NCBI RefSeq assembly: GCF_003573695.1
Contig: NC_039362.1
Location: forward strand, 13,350,063-13,414,062
Direction of reading: 5' to 3'
DNA: 64,000 nt
Origin: Papaver somniferum
Lineage: Eukaryota; Streptophyta; Magnoliopsida; Ranunculales; Papaveraceae
Shown one piece after another: positions 46,920 to 57,650 of the stretch. The position numbers and the translations under genes were made by a program. Under the pieces are notes generated by a model. That model made no database searches. It was not told the DNA's origin and saw only the letters and a list, made by a program, of their open reading frames with translations. The stretch's first letter is position 1. Each line of letters opens with the position of its first letter.

Positions 46920-49109
46920 TGAAAAAGCGGGGGTCTAACAACACCACCCAATATTTCGCTTAGCAATCTGTATGGAAAACTTGAATATACTTTTAAGAGA
47001 ATCAACACGACTCAATCAATTAGAAGTATATCAACGAGTTTATATTTATCTCTTGATTTGATTTCCTCAAACAGAAACTGTGAGTACTAATCAAATACAA
47101 GGAATAACTTGGATGGTACCAAAGACCAATGTCCAAGGATCAATCAATGACAACCAACAACCAAAGGTTGGATTATGCTAATTGATTATCTAAACGCACA
47201 ACCTGTATTATTTCAATTATAAAGATAAAATAATATAATGCGGAAACTGAAATAACACAGACACCAGAAATTTCGTTAACGAGGAAACCGCAAATGCAAA
47301 AAAAACCCCGGGACCTAGTCCATATTGAATACACACTGTATTAAGCCTCTACAGACACTATCCTACTACAAGCTAACTTCGGACTGGACTATAGTTGAAC
47401 CCCAATCAGTCTCTCACTGATCCAAGGTACGGTTATACTCCCTACGCCTCTGATCCCAGCAGGATACTGCGCACTTGATTCCATTAGATGATCTCACCCG
47501 CAACTAAGAGTTTCTACGACCCAAAATCGCAGGCTTTGACAATAAACAAATCTGTCTCACACAGACAAGTTTATCCAAGGATCAATCTGTCTCCCACAGA
47601 AAAACCCTAAAGTTTTTGTTCCGTCTTTTGATAATAATCAAGGTGAACAGGAACCAATTGATAATCTGGTCTTATATTAGATTAATCAATCACCTCACAA
47701 TAATCTTAATCGTATGGTAGCGAAACAAGATGTTACGGAATCACAAACAATGAAACGAAGATGTTTGTGATTACTTTTTATATCTTGCCTTTAGGAGATA
47801 CCAATATCAAGTCAATCAATATGATTGTACTCGTACGATAGAAGATGCAATATCAGATCACACAACGTAGTATCGGTCTGGCTTCACAATCCCAATGAAG
47901 TCTTTAGGTCATTTAACCTGGTTTTAGAAGAAGAAAACCAAAGGTTAAAGGATAACCGACTCTATAACGCAAACTAGTATCACACGTAAGGTGTGGGGAT
48001 CAGTTTTGCATAGTTGCTAGATGTCCCCTTATATAGTCTTTCAAATCAGGGTTTTTCCTTGGTAACAAAGAAATCAATATCCACCGTTAGATGAAAATCT
48101 GATTTATATTCAATCTAATGAGCATTTCATATCAACCATGTTCTTCTTTACCATAACTAGTTCAAATGACTCAATTGAACTAGTTAGAGAGTTGTTCAAT
48201 TGCAAGGAAATCTTATGTAACTACACAAGACATAATTGAATCAAACATGATTTGATTCACTCAAATCAGTTCATGAACTTTTATAGCCACGGTTTGCAAA
48301 TAGCATTCCTTAGTCTTTTTAAGTTCAAGTTCAAAAATCATCTTTAGATATATAACCTTCTCAAGTTCGCACACTGGGTTCGCGGACTGGTACTCGCGCA
48401 AATAGTTTTTCAACTACAGCAGAATTTCTCGGGATGAGAAGTTCGGCAGTTCGCGGACTTGGCACTTGCCATTCTTCCGGTTCTCTTGATCAACAAATTT
48501 CAAAAATTTTGGTTCAAGGAATAGGACTTATACATAACTGTGTTTCCACAACAATGTTTATGTCCACCATTGGTTATGTAATCTAAACTCTCATTCCAAT
48601 CATTGAAACATTCTTAGAGGACGTTATACAGTTGTTACACCATTTCTCGTCAAAGCAATTTTCAAAGTCATTGAAACGTATCATGACTTTCGTCACTAGG
48701 TAAAGATAAACTTGGTCGAAGCGAAAAGCTTACCAACACATATTTTAAGATATAGATAGGCAAGGTATTCTCGGCTCGAAATACCAAATGTGTATAATCC
48801 TAGTCTATATATATAGCATATGACTTTTTGTCTCAAAGAGTAGGAGATAGAATAGATAGACTTTTGAGTGACAGATAAGTTCAAGTCTGTACATACCTTT
48901 TTGTCGAGAAGTTCCACCGGTTCTTTGAGTAGATCTTTGTCCTGTATGATGAATCCCCATGGAGTCCTTGAGTTCAACTACACTTACTATCCTAGTCCGA
49001 GACTTAGTTATAGCAGACTAGAAATCAAGAATTATAGTTTTGATCACTAACATTGAAAACATGCTTGAGATAGCAACGCATGCGAGTTCGACCGAGCAAT
49101 TCTCTAACA
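46920..49109 (-). mobile_element. Copia solo LTR, minus strand
   Basis: Read on the minus strand it starts TGTTAGAGAATTGCTCGG at 49,109 and ends GCTTTTTCA at 46,920, 2,190 bp. It is flanked by AAATC on both sides (46,915-46,919 and 49,110-49,114), a perfect target duplication. No internal sequence is attached, so it is a solo LTR inserted into the copia interior. A reversed TATA box lies at 48,027-48,035. Confidence 0.93.
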
Positions 49110-49114
49110 AAATC

Positions 49115-50101
49115 GGTTAGCAAACAAGCTCAAATTTGTTTTAAAGTCGAATCCATCTGAGGTATGAAAATTTAACTCATCTCCTAAGAAGTTGATTTCT
49201 AAAGAAAAAGTTAGACCTTTACAGAAAAGAACAGGTCTAAACGACCTATAAAGGGGGTGTTGAAATTTTCGTGCAGAAACCTTGTGGTGAACATATTATT
49301 GTCCACCCCAACACAATCTAATTGTGTTGAAGGCGCATCTTGTCTCATATGCCCGAATTTCAAAAAGAGACAAGAGTTGTGCACTGTCGGATTTTAAGGT
49401 CAGAAACAATTCTAGGTTGTCTTCCCTTGAATTTTGAATTCTGAATAACATTTTGTTCCTTTCATATCCTCAAATGGTATTGAAAAGAGTTCTTTTTCTT
49501 TGGTTAATAAAAGGGGATCAAAATCGACATCTCTACCCTTCTTAGGGTTGTGTATGTTGATCGGACATGAACCCTACTTACTCTGTATATAGGTTCTGTA
49601 ACCTTACATTCTTTTTTCCTCCTCCAAAACTCTTTTCATCAAAAGACTGCTTGTGGAACTATTGTCTTGTGTATTTTTGTCACAATACCATATCTTTATG
49701 GAGACTTCACTTCTGATGAAAAAGATGTTAATATGATTGTTAAGCCATCAATCATGAAGGAAAAAGACAAATCACATTCCTCTACAACTTTGAAGAGAAA
49801 AAGGAAGAATATGAAAAAACCAAGGGTTAACACCTCAAATCTTCAGAAGTTTTTTGGTGTTCTTGAAGAGTTGAAAGAAACAAGGTTGGATATGCTGCAA
49901 ATAAAGGCTATTTTTTTAAGATCTCTTGAAATTCAGAAGCCTCTGGTTGGACAACAACCAAGAAGGTTTGTTAGAATTGACTCCTTTCTTCATGAACCTT
50001 ATGTTCCAATGTCTGTTGACGATAGGGAATTCGGTGACTGTTTATGGGTGAAACATATTTCTGTTGGTTTTAGTAATTTGGGGTGTGTGGATGAGAAATG
50101 A
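49115..50101 (+). pseudogene. Copia interior right of the solo LTR, with a basic ORF
   Basis: The first 550 bp have no clear frame. From 49,667 an open frame of 144 residues reads MCIFVTIPYLYGDFTSDEKD and has a basic block KRKRKNMKKPRVN, a helix-rich part LQKFFGVLEELKETRLDMLQ and the end NLGCVDEK. It has no recognised domain. By position it could be part of the extra ORF of a SIRE/Maximus-type element. Confidence 0.4.
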
Positions 50102-50270
50102 ATCTAAACCCTAAACAAATGCACTGCATGGGAGTGCTTGTGATTCGAGAAATCAATCTGTACAACTCCGTCCTAAACCAAGAAATGGTCGTTCCAAACT
50201 TGCTTCGATCACAAAGTGAAGGAGATGGGGTTGATCTTAGTGAGGGAAGCGAAGAAGGTTTTGAGATTGT
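50096..50270 (-). mobile_element. Small gypsy LTR fragment
   Basis: It is similar to 4,628-4,790 of the minus-strand solo LTR (shared GATGCACTGCA, GAGTGCTT, GTCCTAAACCAAGA, ATGGTCGTTCCA) but well diverged. It shows that an older relative of the family sat next to the place where gypsy element 2 inserted. Confidence 0.7.
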
Positions 50271-50536
50271 GAAGGTGTTGGCTATGTATTACTTGTATCA
50301 GTATAGATGGTGGATTTTCGACAAGGGCTAAAATCGTGAACTCATAATTATACGAAGCTCTGATCTAGCAATCAGACGTCAGTATTGAGACACGGATCTC
50401 TCATCGAATTCTCAACGGAGAGTACTTTCTCTCATAGTACATGTAGATATGTAGTCTCACGACTGGACAACGACATATCTCATGAACACTGAACACTTTC
50501 AGTGATTATTTCTATATAGTATCACGAGATGGACGG

Positions 50537-50688
50537 CTCCTAGACAGCTTGCTCTGCTAGTATAGAGCGATAACGTCTTCAGGAACAAACAACGAGTTTA
50601 CCCTGACTATATAAAGGATATGACTTACCAACAAGCTCATATCGGGATAATTAATGCTCCTAGACAGCTTTCTCTGCTAGTATAGAGC
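50537..50688 (+). promoter_or_regulatory. Duplicated 32-bp element in gypsy 2 5' LTR
   Basis: CTCCTAGACAGCTTGCTCTG plus 12 more bases occurs at 50,537-50,568 and, with one change, at 50,657-50,688. Both copies are also kept in the 3' LTR (62,749 and 62,869) and in the solo LTR. Strong conservation against a diverging background suggests a binding or structural role. Confidence 0.5.
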
Positions 50689-50764
50689 CACAAAGTTAAT
50701 TATTCCTAATTAAGATTAATTCTGCCGTGACATTCACTACTGAATTCCCAGAATAATCTATTAT

Positions 50765-51110
50765 TGCTCCTATTCCATGGTCGAATCCACGACTGGTCCC
50801 ATGGAATGGAAATAAAAAATTGTTCTGATTCTATGATCGAATCCACAGCTTGATCTCATAGAATAACAATAACTATATTATCTCATTACTCCGATTTCAT
50901 GATTGAATCCACAACTGGTCTCATAAATGGTAATAGATAAAACTTAATTACTCTGATTCTATGGTCGAATCTACGATCCCATGGAATAGTAATGCTCATT
51001 TTATTATTCTGAATTCGTGGTCGAATCCTCAGCTGATCCTATGAATTAATAATAAACATCTTATTACTCAGTTTTGTGAATTATTCTCCACTGAATTCCA
51101 CAATTCGTAA
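50765..51110 (+). repeat. Array of short hairpins in gypsy 2 LTR
   Basis: Five or six units about 60 bp apart have the form TTCCATGGTCGAATCC...GGTCCCATGGAA, each a small inverted repeat around GAATCCAC. The units vary in sequence but keep their pairing (for example TTCTATGATC...GATCTCATAGAA). Compensating changes suggest selection for the hairpin. The 3' LTR has the same array at about 62,977-63,320. Confidence 0.7.
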
Positions 51111-51289
51111 TAAATAATCAACAACCGGGCGTCTGAGCTACCTCTAAGTAAGCCCCCATCCAAATGGTGAAAGTGTGTTCAACGACGATGCACTAACAGT
51201 CACCGCACGAACGAGTATTTTAAAATACGACAAAACGATTAACCTATTGCAAAATAGGAAGAAAATAATAAATAATCAAAATATTGACC

Positions 51290-52270
51290 AAGGCGCCAAG
51301 GGATTGGACTCATTGACTGGCCGACCGTGCCATGACCAATCCCACGCCAGTTTTATATTTTATCATATTTTATCATTTTCCTTCATTTGATGAAAATCCT
51401 TTTATTTAAACAAATCTCCTTCGTCTCGAGGAAACTCCTCGACTTCATGGCGTTTTCATAAACCCATGAAAATAATATAAAATTAAGGAAAAATAGTGTG
51501 GGGCGTGACCATTGGCCAACCGGCTATGCCTTGGTCCCATCCGGCCCCACACCTTATGGTTCCTCATTATTTTATTATTATTATTATTTCCCTGATTTCA
51601 TGAAAATTCCTTCAAATCATGGCATTTTCAAATACATAAAAATAATAAATAAATTTGGGAAACACGTGGGACCGGGCCAGCCGGCCATGCCTAGCCGGTC
51701 CCACACGCCCCTTTATTATTATTATTTTTAGTTTTCCTTGTCATGAAACTCCTTGATTTCATGGTATTTCTCTAAATTAGGAAAAATCCCTTCAAATCAT
51801 AAAATATATTAAAAATAATAATAAAAATTAGGGAAACACGTGGGACCGCCCAGCCGGCCGGCCATGCCTCAGCCGGTCCCACACGCCCATGTTTTATTAT
51901 TATATTTTTGATTTCCTTGAACCATGAAACTCCTTGATTTCATGGTATTTCTCTCAAATTAGGAAAATCCCTCAAATCATGAAAAATACATTAAAAATCA
52001 TTAAAATTAGGGAAACTCGTGGGACCGGGCCCTAGCCGGCCGGCGCGCCTCCACGGTCCCACACCCTTGTTTTTATTATTTTAATATTTTTGCTTCCTGA
52101 ACTCATGAAAACTCCTTCAATTCATGGAAACTCCCTAAATTCATCAAATTTCTCAAAATTCATGAATTTTTCATAAAATCATCAAAATATTATAAAATTA
52201 AGGAAAAGGCACCACGGGACCGTGGTCACGACCGGCCGACCATGCCTTGACCACGGCGGTCCCACGCCTC
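51290..52270 (+). repeat. GGCCGGCC-hairpin tandem array in gypsy 2 LTR
   Basis: Six GC-rich cores (near 51,290, 51,490, 51,665, 51,838, 52,016 and 52,208), spaced about 175-200 bp, are separated by very AT-rich DNA with CTCCTTGATTTCATGG-type phrases. Cores look like GTGGGACCGG...CCGGTCCCAC and can fold. Unit number differs between LTR copies. Confidence 0.8.
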
Positions 52271-53545
52271 CTATTCCTTATTTTATAATTATTTTCATCA
52301 TCTCATGGTGTTTTCCTCAGTTTCGTCGAAACCCTAATTTTGGCATATTTTCTCGAATGGATGCTCAATTGCACGCCAGAAAATATCAAAATTCTCAGGA
52401 CTGAGACGCGGACGCCTTGGGGACACGAGCACGCTATCTTGACCGACCAAGATTGGCTCTTTGGCTCACGGAAGCCGGTCCCATCAATTTTCACAGTTTT
52501 GACCTAATTTGCACAATTGCTCGTATTAGGTCCAAAACTCTTCCAAACACTTTGGATTTTCATGAAGTGATCGTCAGGCGGTCACGTGAACCCAGGGCCG
52601 GTTTCATGACTCCATGGTCGGTCCCTCCTCGTCATAATTAATTAGGTTTTCTCACCTAAGGCTCAGACGAGCATTTTCGAATAAATGATTAAACCAGCAT
52701 TTAATCATTCTTCACCAACAAATCGTCAACTCTTCAGGAGTTCTTCGTATTTGCTCACGTGAGCATATGGACACTACATGGTTGATCCACGGTCCCATGT
52801 AGTCGCTCCCTCCTTCGTCCCATGGTTAAATTCTGACGAACCATGAATTGATCATCAATTGATCAAATTAGGGTTTCTGAATCCAAGGATCATCATTCCA
52901 GATTCCAACCTTAATAATTTTACGACGACCTCATGGTAATTTTATTAATTATGCTCGGTTCAACGACCAGTATTCTAATTAATATTTTTGGTACGCTGCC
53001 AATAATCCATCAGATGAGCAACACATGCTCAGACGATCAAATATTCAACAATTCATCACATGAGCAACACTTGCTCAGATGATAAAATTTTCTCAAACCA
53101 AGGAATATTGGTTCAACAATCAATATTCAACGATCCATCGAATGAGCAATACTTGCTCACTTCATCGTAAGAACTATACCTCTGTCTCATGACATGTTCA
53201 ATTCATGAGTTTCAGAACATCATGTTCAACTCAGCAACTACATGGACTCATCGTCCCATCAAACCACGAAGTCATCAATTGACTAACAACCACGAGACGT
53301 CAATCGTGTCACTTGGGGGATATCACTTAGGGTTTTGGTCTGGCGGTCTACGGCACGTGTGTTCAAACACACGATGGAATGTGAGCAAGTCGTGCAATCA
53401 GTTGAAGGAATTCACGAGGTAGTGGGTGGAAAATCGACCAAGTCTCCACACGTTGAGCAACTGGTTTCAAACACGATCTCCACTTCCCCACTCCTTGATT
53501 CCATCAACTGTCACACTTCATGGAATCATGGTGTCTAAATTCCAG

Positions 53546-53558
53546 CAATATAAATAAG
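53546..53558 (+). promoter_or_regulatory. Putative gypsy 2 TATA box
   Basis: CAATATAAATAAG lies about 410 bp before the LTR end, and the same box is kept in the minus-strand solo LTR near 4,942-4,953. It likely starts the element RNA. Confidence 0.6.
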
Positions 53559-53971
53559 TCTCTGAATCATGATTGAATCATCCATCACAGTATCATCAAT
53601 CTCACGTCTCATCGACAACACGAGATCATCAACTCATCAATTGAGCAACTACTCTCAATTGAGCAATTTCAATCATTCAGAGCTTATCATATTCAGAATT
53701 CACACCCACAATCTTTGATTACCATTGATTCCACACAGCTTCCCTCCTACAGATCAACCCATCCTCTCTTGTGACCGAATTTACTCTGGAACGGTCATTG
53801 TCTTGATTTAGGCCGGAGTACTACAGATTGATCTCTCGAATCTAAAGCACCCCCTTTGCAGCGGTGCATCTGTGTGAGGTTTAACATTTCGCTCGGTTCG
53901 AGGAGTCTCCTCCGTACGGTCGTCTCCTCAATTCCTTAAAAACCAGCAAATCGTTTTTCCCCATCTACAGA

Positions 53972-53990
53972 TTGGCGACCACAGTGGGAG
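53972..53990 (+). other. Gypsy 2 primer-binding site
   Basis: TTGGCGACCACAGTGGGAG lies two bases after the LTR end. TTGGCGAC..C.GTGGG is a usual plant gypsy primer site; the tRNA is not assigned here. Confidence 0.8.
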
Positions 53991-54026
53991 ATCATTCTCT
54001 CGGTTGCAATCTCACAATCTCACAAG

Positions 54027-54278
54027 ATGGTTGGTCTTAGGACTAATTCAACTAATTCAGATCAGAATATTTCAAACGGCAACATTCCTCATGTTACACC
54101 TGGCGGCATGGAAGGCAGAGGGATCCCGACTTTGGCAGAGTTGGCTCAAATCCTAGAGGTCCATACCAGGAACATGGACCTGATGAAGGAGACGATAAAC
54201 CACATCCTCGACTTTCTCATCAGATTAACATCCGAGTTAGGGGTATCTCCGCTCCAGAAGCCTCAAACCGGGGACTGA
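54027..54278 (+). pseudogene. Gypsy 2 gag N-terminal remnant
   Basis: An 83-residue frame starts MVGLRTNSTNSDQN right after the primer site and contains GIPTLAELAQILEVHTRNMD and a helix-rich end. It fits the leading part of a Tat-type gag. The capsid and zinc-knuckle parts, normally about 1 kb more, are missing before the protease begins at about 54,500. Confidence 0.65.
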
Positions 54279-54327
54279 AGCGTCATCTGACCCTCAAATC
54301 AACAGCTTCACCACATACGAGAAGCCG

Positions 54328-55100
54328 GTGGAACAAGAGGTCACACATTTGATTGAAAATCTATGTGAACTCCTGCACTTCTCCAGGGATCAGCGCACAG
54401 ACACATTTTCAGCACTCAACCAGATATCATCCAGCGTGCAAATAACGCCACCAACACCATCAGTTGAAGAAGTCTCCCTAGTGCCTGGGCATTCGATCGA
54501 CAACATCTCTTTTGGAGAAGAAGATCGCATGACGGATGAAGGACACAACCGAGCATTGTATGTCACTGGTTTCATCAAAGGCACCGAATTTAGAAGAGCT
54601 CTTGTGACACCGGTGCTTCCACCAACATTGTCACTATGAAGACTCTCAGGATGGCCAGATTCCCACAAGGTAAAATCGTTCGCTATCCCATCCTAATGAC
54701 AGGATTTGAAGGAAGTCAAAGCCATACATATGGATATGCATACATAGATTTGAGGGTGGGGCCGATTCGATCGAAAGCAAAGTTTCATGTGATCGAGCAA
54801 GAACCTGACTACCACATAATACTGGGACGCCCATGGCTCCATGATAACAAGGTGGTTCCTTCAACATACCATCAATGCATGAAGGCCCTGCTCGACAACA
54901 AGATCGTTCGCATTCCGGCTTCATCATCTCCTTATGCTCCCGTCTATGATACTGAGTTCCTTGAATCTCAAAAAGGCGTCCCGGAACCTCCAAGCAGGAT
55001 TCGCAGTACTCCACTTCCAAGCTGGAAGACTATCGAGAAGGCTGATAACGATCCGTCATCCTCAGCTGCTAAAATGATCAAGTCACCTACACACGACTAA
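54328..55100 (+). pseudogene. Gypsy 2 aspartic protease, active site broken
   Basis: Two overlapping frames. The first ends at the LYVTGFIKGTEFRRALV approach to the active site. The second starts just after it (MKTLRMARFPQGKIVRYPIL) and holds IILGRPWLHDNKVVPSTYHQ. A one-base loss at about 54,606-54,610 falls inside the catalytic D-T-G-A motif and shifts the frame; the remaining bases still encode TGAS in the second frame. The enzyme would not be made intact. Confidence 0.88.
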
Positions 55101-55420
55101 ACGCCATAATGATCAAGTCTCAACTCCAGGGAAAACTTCACGACCGATCGAGACGTAGAAGGGAGAGTCATTTATCGCCGACGGAAAGATTAGCAATTAA
55201 TCGGGGAGAACGATGAAAAGTCTCCCCACCATGAAGAATCGTGTCAGAGTGAGCTATCACTTGAAGAAGAAGTCCAAGATGCCCCACGACAACTACAGGA
55301 CGACACTGACTCTACCACTGACGATCTTGAAACAATCAACATTGGGACTGAAGACGATCCAAGGCCAATCCTGATCAGTTCAGCACTATCACCAGAGGAG
55401 CGGACCGAGCTGTAAAATTA
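55101..55420 (+). pseudogene. Protease-reverse transcriptase linker, broken
   Basis: Low-complexity acidic linker; SSALSPEERTEL near 55,378-55,412 leads into the reverse transcriptase frame after a frameshift near 55,410. Confidence 0.6.
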
Positions 55421-56389
55421 TTGAAAGAATATCAAGATGTCTTCGCCTGGACGTACGAAGAAATGCCGGGTCTGGATGACAAACTCGTCACCCATCACCT
55501 GCACATCGTCCCTGGTTCCAAAGCTGTCAAACAACCGCCCAGACAATTTAGACACGAAGTCGAGGAGCAAATCAAGGTCGAAATCCAGAAACTGTTGGCA
55601 GCAGGGTTCATCAAGCCTATTCTTCATCCAACGTGGCTAGCAAATGTGGTACCTGTTAAGAAGAAAAATGGTCAAATCAGATGTTGTGTCGACTTCAGGA
55701 ACTTGAATAAATGTTGTCCAAAGGATGATTTTCCTCTACCCAACATTGACATGCTCGTCGATGCAACCAGTGGTCACGGTATGTTCTCATTCATGGACGG
55801 CTATAGTGGGTACAACCAGATCAAGATGTATGAACATGACGCCAACAAGACTGCGTTCCGTACTCCCATTGGGAATTTTCACTACACTGTGATGCCCTTT
55901 GGATTAAAGAATGCTGGTGCCACCTATCAACGAGCCATGACTGCCATATTCCACGACATGATGCACAAGCAAGTAGAAGACTATGTTGATGATGTGGTGG
56001 TAAAATCGAAGACTCGAGCATCTCATCTCGAAGTTCTAAGGCAGGTGTTTGAAAGATGCAGAGAATACAAATTAAAAATGAATCCTTTAAAGTGCGCATT
56101 CGGAGTTTCTTCCGGAAAATTCTTAGGATTCCTGGTCACGGCTGAAGGGATCAAAGTCGACCCAGACAAGGCAAAAGCTATTACCACCATGCCTCCTCCA
56201 CGTACCGTGAAGGAACTACAGAGCTTTATGGGCAAGGTAAATTATATTCGACGCTTCATTCCTGGATTAGCTCAACTCATTGCTTCGTTCACACCTCTGC
56301 TGAAAAAGGAGCAAGCTTCACCTGGACAGCTGTTCAACAAGAAGCTTTCCATAAAATACAACAGATATTATTGTCACCGGCCGTCATGA
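55421..56389 (+). CDS. Gypsy 2 reverse transcriptase, complete domain
   Basis: A 322-residue open frame, MKEYQDVFAWTYEEMPGLDD at its start. It covers the whole reverse transcriptase: LANVVPVKKKNGQIRCCVDF, the motif A FMDGYSGYNQI with Asp126, PFGLKNAGATYQ, the catalytic YVDD at 188-191, and KFLGFLVTAEGIKVDPDKAK. The connection region follows before a frameshift at about 56,340. It is the best-preserved enzyme domain in the window. In the intact element it is part of a polyprotein, so this ATG is just the first in the frame. Confidence 0.93.
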   Translation: MKEYQDVFAWTYEEMPGLDDKLVTHHLHIVPGSKAVKQPPRQFRHEVEEQIKVEIQKLLAAGFIKPILHPTWLANVVPVKKKNGQIRCCVDFRNLNKCCPKDDFPLPNIDMLVDATSGHGMFSFMDGYSGYNQIKMYEHDANKTAFRTPIGNFHYTVMPFGLKNAGATYQRAMTAIFHDMMHKQVEDYVDDVVVKSKTRASHLEVLRQVFERCREYKLKMNPLKCAFGVSSGKFLGFLVTAEGIKVDPDKAKAITTMPPPRTVKELQSFMGKVNYIRRFIPGLAQLIASFTPLLKKEQASPGQLFNKKLSIKYNRYYCHRPS

Positions 56390-56718
56390 GGTCTCCAGTG
56401 CAGGGACGACCTCTGATTCTTTACACAGCCTCCAGTGACGTCGCCATCGGCGCACTCCTCGCTCAGGAAGACGACGAAGGCGTCGAACGACCGATTTACT
56501 ACTTCAGCCGCACAATGAGAGATGCTCAACTCCGATATCCAAAGGCCGAAAGGGCATGCCTGGCATTGGTACATGCAATCCAGAAGTTCAGACATTACTT
56601 ACTATCTAACAGGGTCGTACTCATCTCCAAAGCTGATCCCATAAAGTTCTTGCTATCAAAGCCAGCCTTGATAGGAGACCAGCGAAGTGGCTACTCCAGA
56701 TGTCAGAATTTGACATAG
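56371..56718 (+). pseudogene. Gypsy 2 first RNase H
   Basis: LILYTASSDVAIGALLAQED, RPIYYFSRTM and YPKAERACLALVHAIQKFRH identify the gypsy RNase H, with the acidic residues in SSD and AER. It removes the RNA strand during reverse transcription. It is shifted in frame relative to the reverse transcriptase upstream and lost again after LLSKPALIG at about 56,670. Confidence 0.88.
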
Positions 56719-57270
56719 CTTGCACGCCACCTAAAGCCATCAAAGGTCAAGCGGTCGCAGACTTGCTCGCTGCTTTTCCAGGGGAAGACACAACAACACT
56801 ACATGAAGAAGTGCCCGGCGAATTCCCAGACATCTTGGTCATCAAGGAAGAAACATGGCTTCTATACTTTGATGGATCTGCCACCCCTAGTAGTGACACC
56901 GGAGGAGCGGGCATAGTGCTGGTGTCTCCATCTGGTGAAGTTTTCTCACATTCGTTCAAGTTGGATTTCCACTGCACCAACAACTCAGGAATATGAAGCC
57001 TTCCTATTAGGATTATCCTTGGCCAAGCAAGCAGGAGCAACACACCTCGAGATAAGGGGAGATTCAAAATTATTGGTCAACCAGATGAATGGAACGTATT
57101 CTCTCAAAGAAATCACACTTGCTCCATTCAGAACCGAAGCTCAGCGACTGTTGACCTATTTTGCTGACGCAACGATCGTCCATACTGGACGGACTAACAA
57201 TAGGCATGCTGATTGCCTAGCAACTCTCGCCTCCAAGCTGCAATTCGAAGGAGCAAAGAAAACGATCACT
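56700..57270 (+). pseudogene. Gypsy 2 second (archaeal-type) RNase H
   Basis: A linker with AVADLLAAFPGED leads into WLLYFDGSATPSSDTGGAGI, then, after a frameshift near 56,990, QEYEAFLLGLSLAKQAGATH, LEIRGDSKLLVNQMNGTY and NNRHADCLATLASKL. The four acidic positions (FDG, EYEA, GDS, HAD) are kept. Its place between RNase H and integrase defines the Tat/Ogre arrangement. Confidence 0.9.
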
Positions 57271-57299
57271 GTACAGAGGCGTACAGTATCTTCAACTTG

Positions 57300-57650
57300 G
57301 CTCACTCAGATCGAAGACATTCCAGCGAACGATTGGCGAGCACCCATCATTCATGAATTGAGCAGCTCTTTCAGAAGGCCAAGTCAGCCTCAAGGAATTA
57401 ACTACTTTTTTCATGGAGGGCTATACTATCGAAACCCTGATGGATCTCTATCACGATGTCTTGGGAGCAACGAAGCAGAACAACTCAAGCGCATACATGA
57501 GAAGTCTGTGGGCAAACGTTAGTGGTAACACTTTACAGAAAGCTTCAAAGAATGGGTACTACTGGCCATCCATGGAGACTCAGTCAAGAGCTTTACAAGG
57601 ATCTTGTCCTGATTGCCAAACACCTCCTCATCACTTGGATTTTGACAGTC
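57300..57650 (+). pseudogene. Gypsy 2 integrase zinc module, first copy
   Basis: The block DWRAPIIHELSSSF leads to HGGLYYRNPDGSLSRCLGSN, LKRIHEKS, then (other frame) NGYYWPSM and SCPDCQTPPHH. This is the gypsy integrase N-terminal arrangement: linker, product-entry motif, His region, YYWPSM and CxxC. The first histidine (IHEK) and CPDC are visible; the second histidine is not. A frameshift lies near 57,510. Confidence 0.75.

Larger units (their letters stand above)
42969..50095 (+). mobile_element. Copia element, truncated on the right
   Basis: The 5' LTR, primer site and gag are present. The interior is interrupted by a solo LTR at 46,920-49,109 and continues to about 50,095, where it meets a gypsy LTR fragment. 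No 3' LTR and no pol are seen, so it is a dead remnant. Confidence 0.8.
50302..53969 (+). mobile_element. Gypsy 2 5' LTR
   Basis: 3,668 bp. It begins TATAGATGG (TGTAGATGG in the 3' LTR) and ends CCATCTACA, so the LTR has 9-bp inverted ends. In order it holds the paired 32-bp element (50,537 and 50,657), a short hairpin array (50,765-51,110), the GGCCGGCC array (51,290-52,270) and a TATA box at about 53,546-53,558. Its minus-strand relative is the solo LTR at 4,536-7,725. Confidence 0.93.

Noticed and set aside
49667..50101. The 144-residue basic ORF as a host gene
   Set aside because: It sits inside copia interior sequence, has no promoter, intron or domain evidence and ends at the edge of a gypsy LTR fragment; retroelement origin is more likely.
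50765..51110. CRISPR-like look of the regularly spaced short repeats
   Set aside because: Plant nuclear LTR context, variable repeat units, no cas genes, and the same array in the partner LTR.
54646..57067. Minus ORFs opposite protease, reverse transcriptase and RNase H of gypsy 2
   Set aside because: They are mirror frames of well-identified pol domains. Unlike the 59-61 kb region they show no splice sites or independent character.
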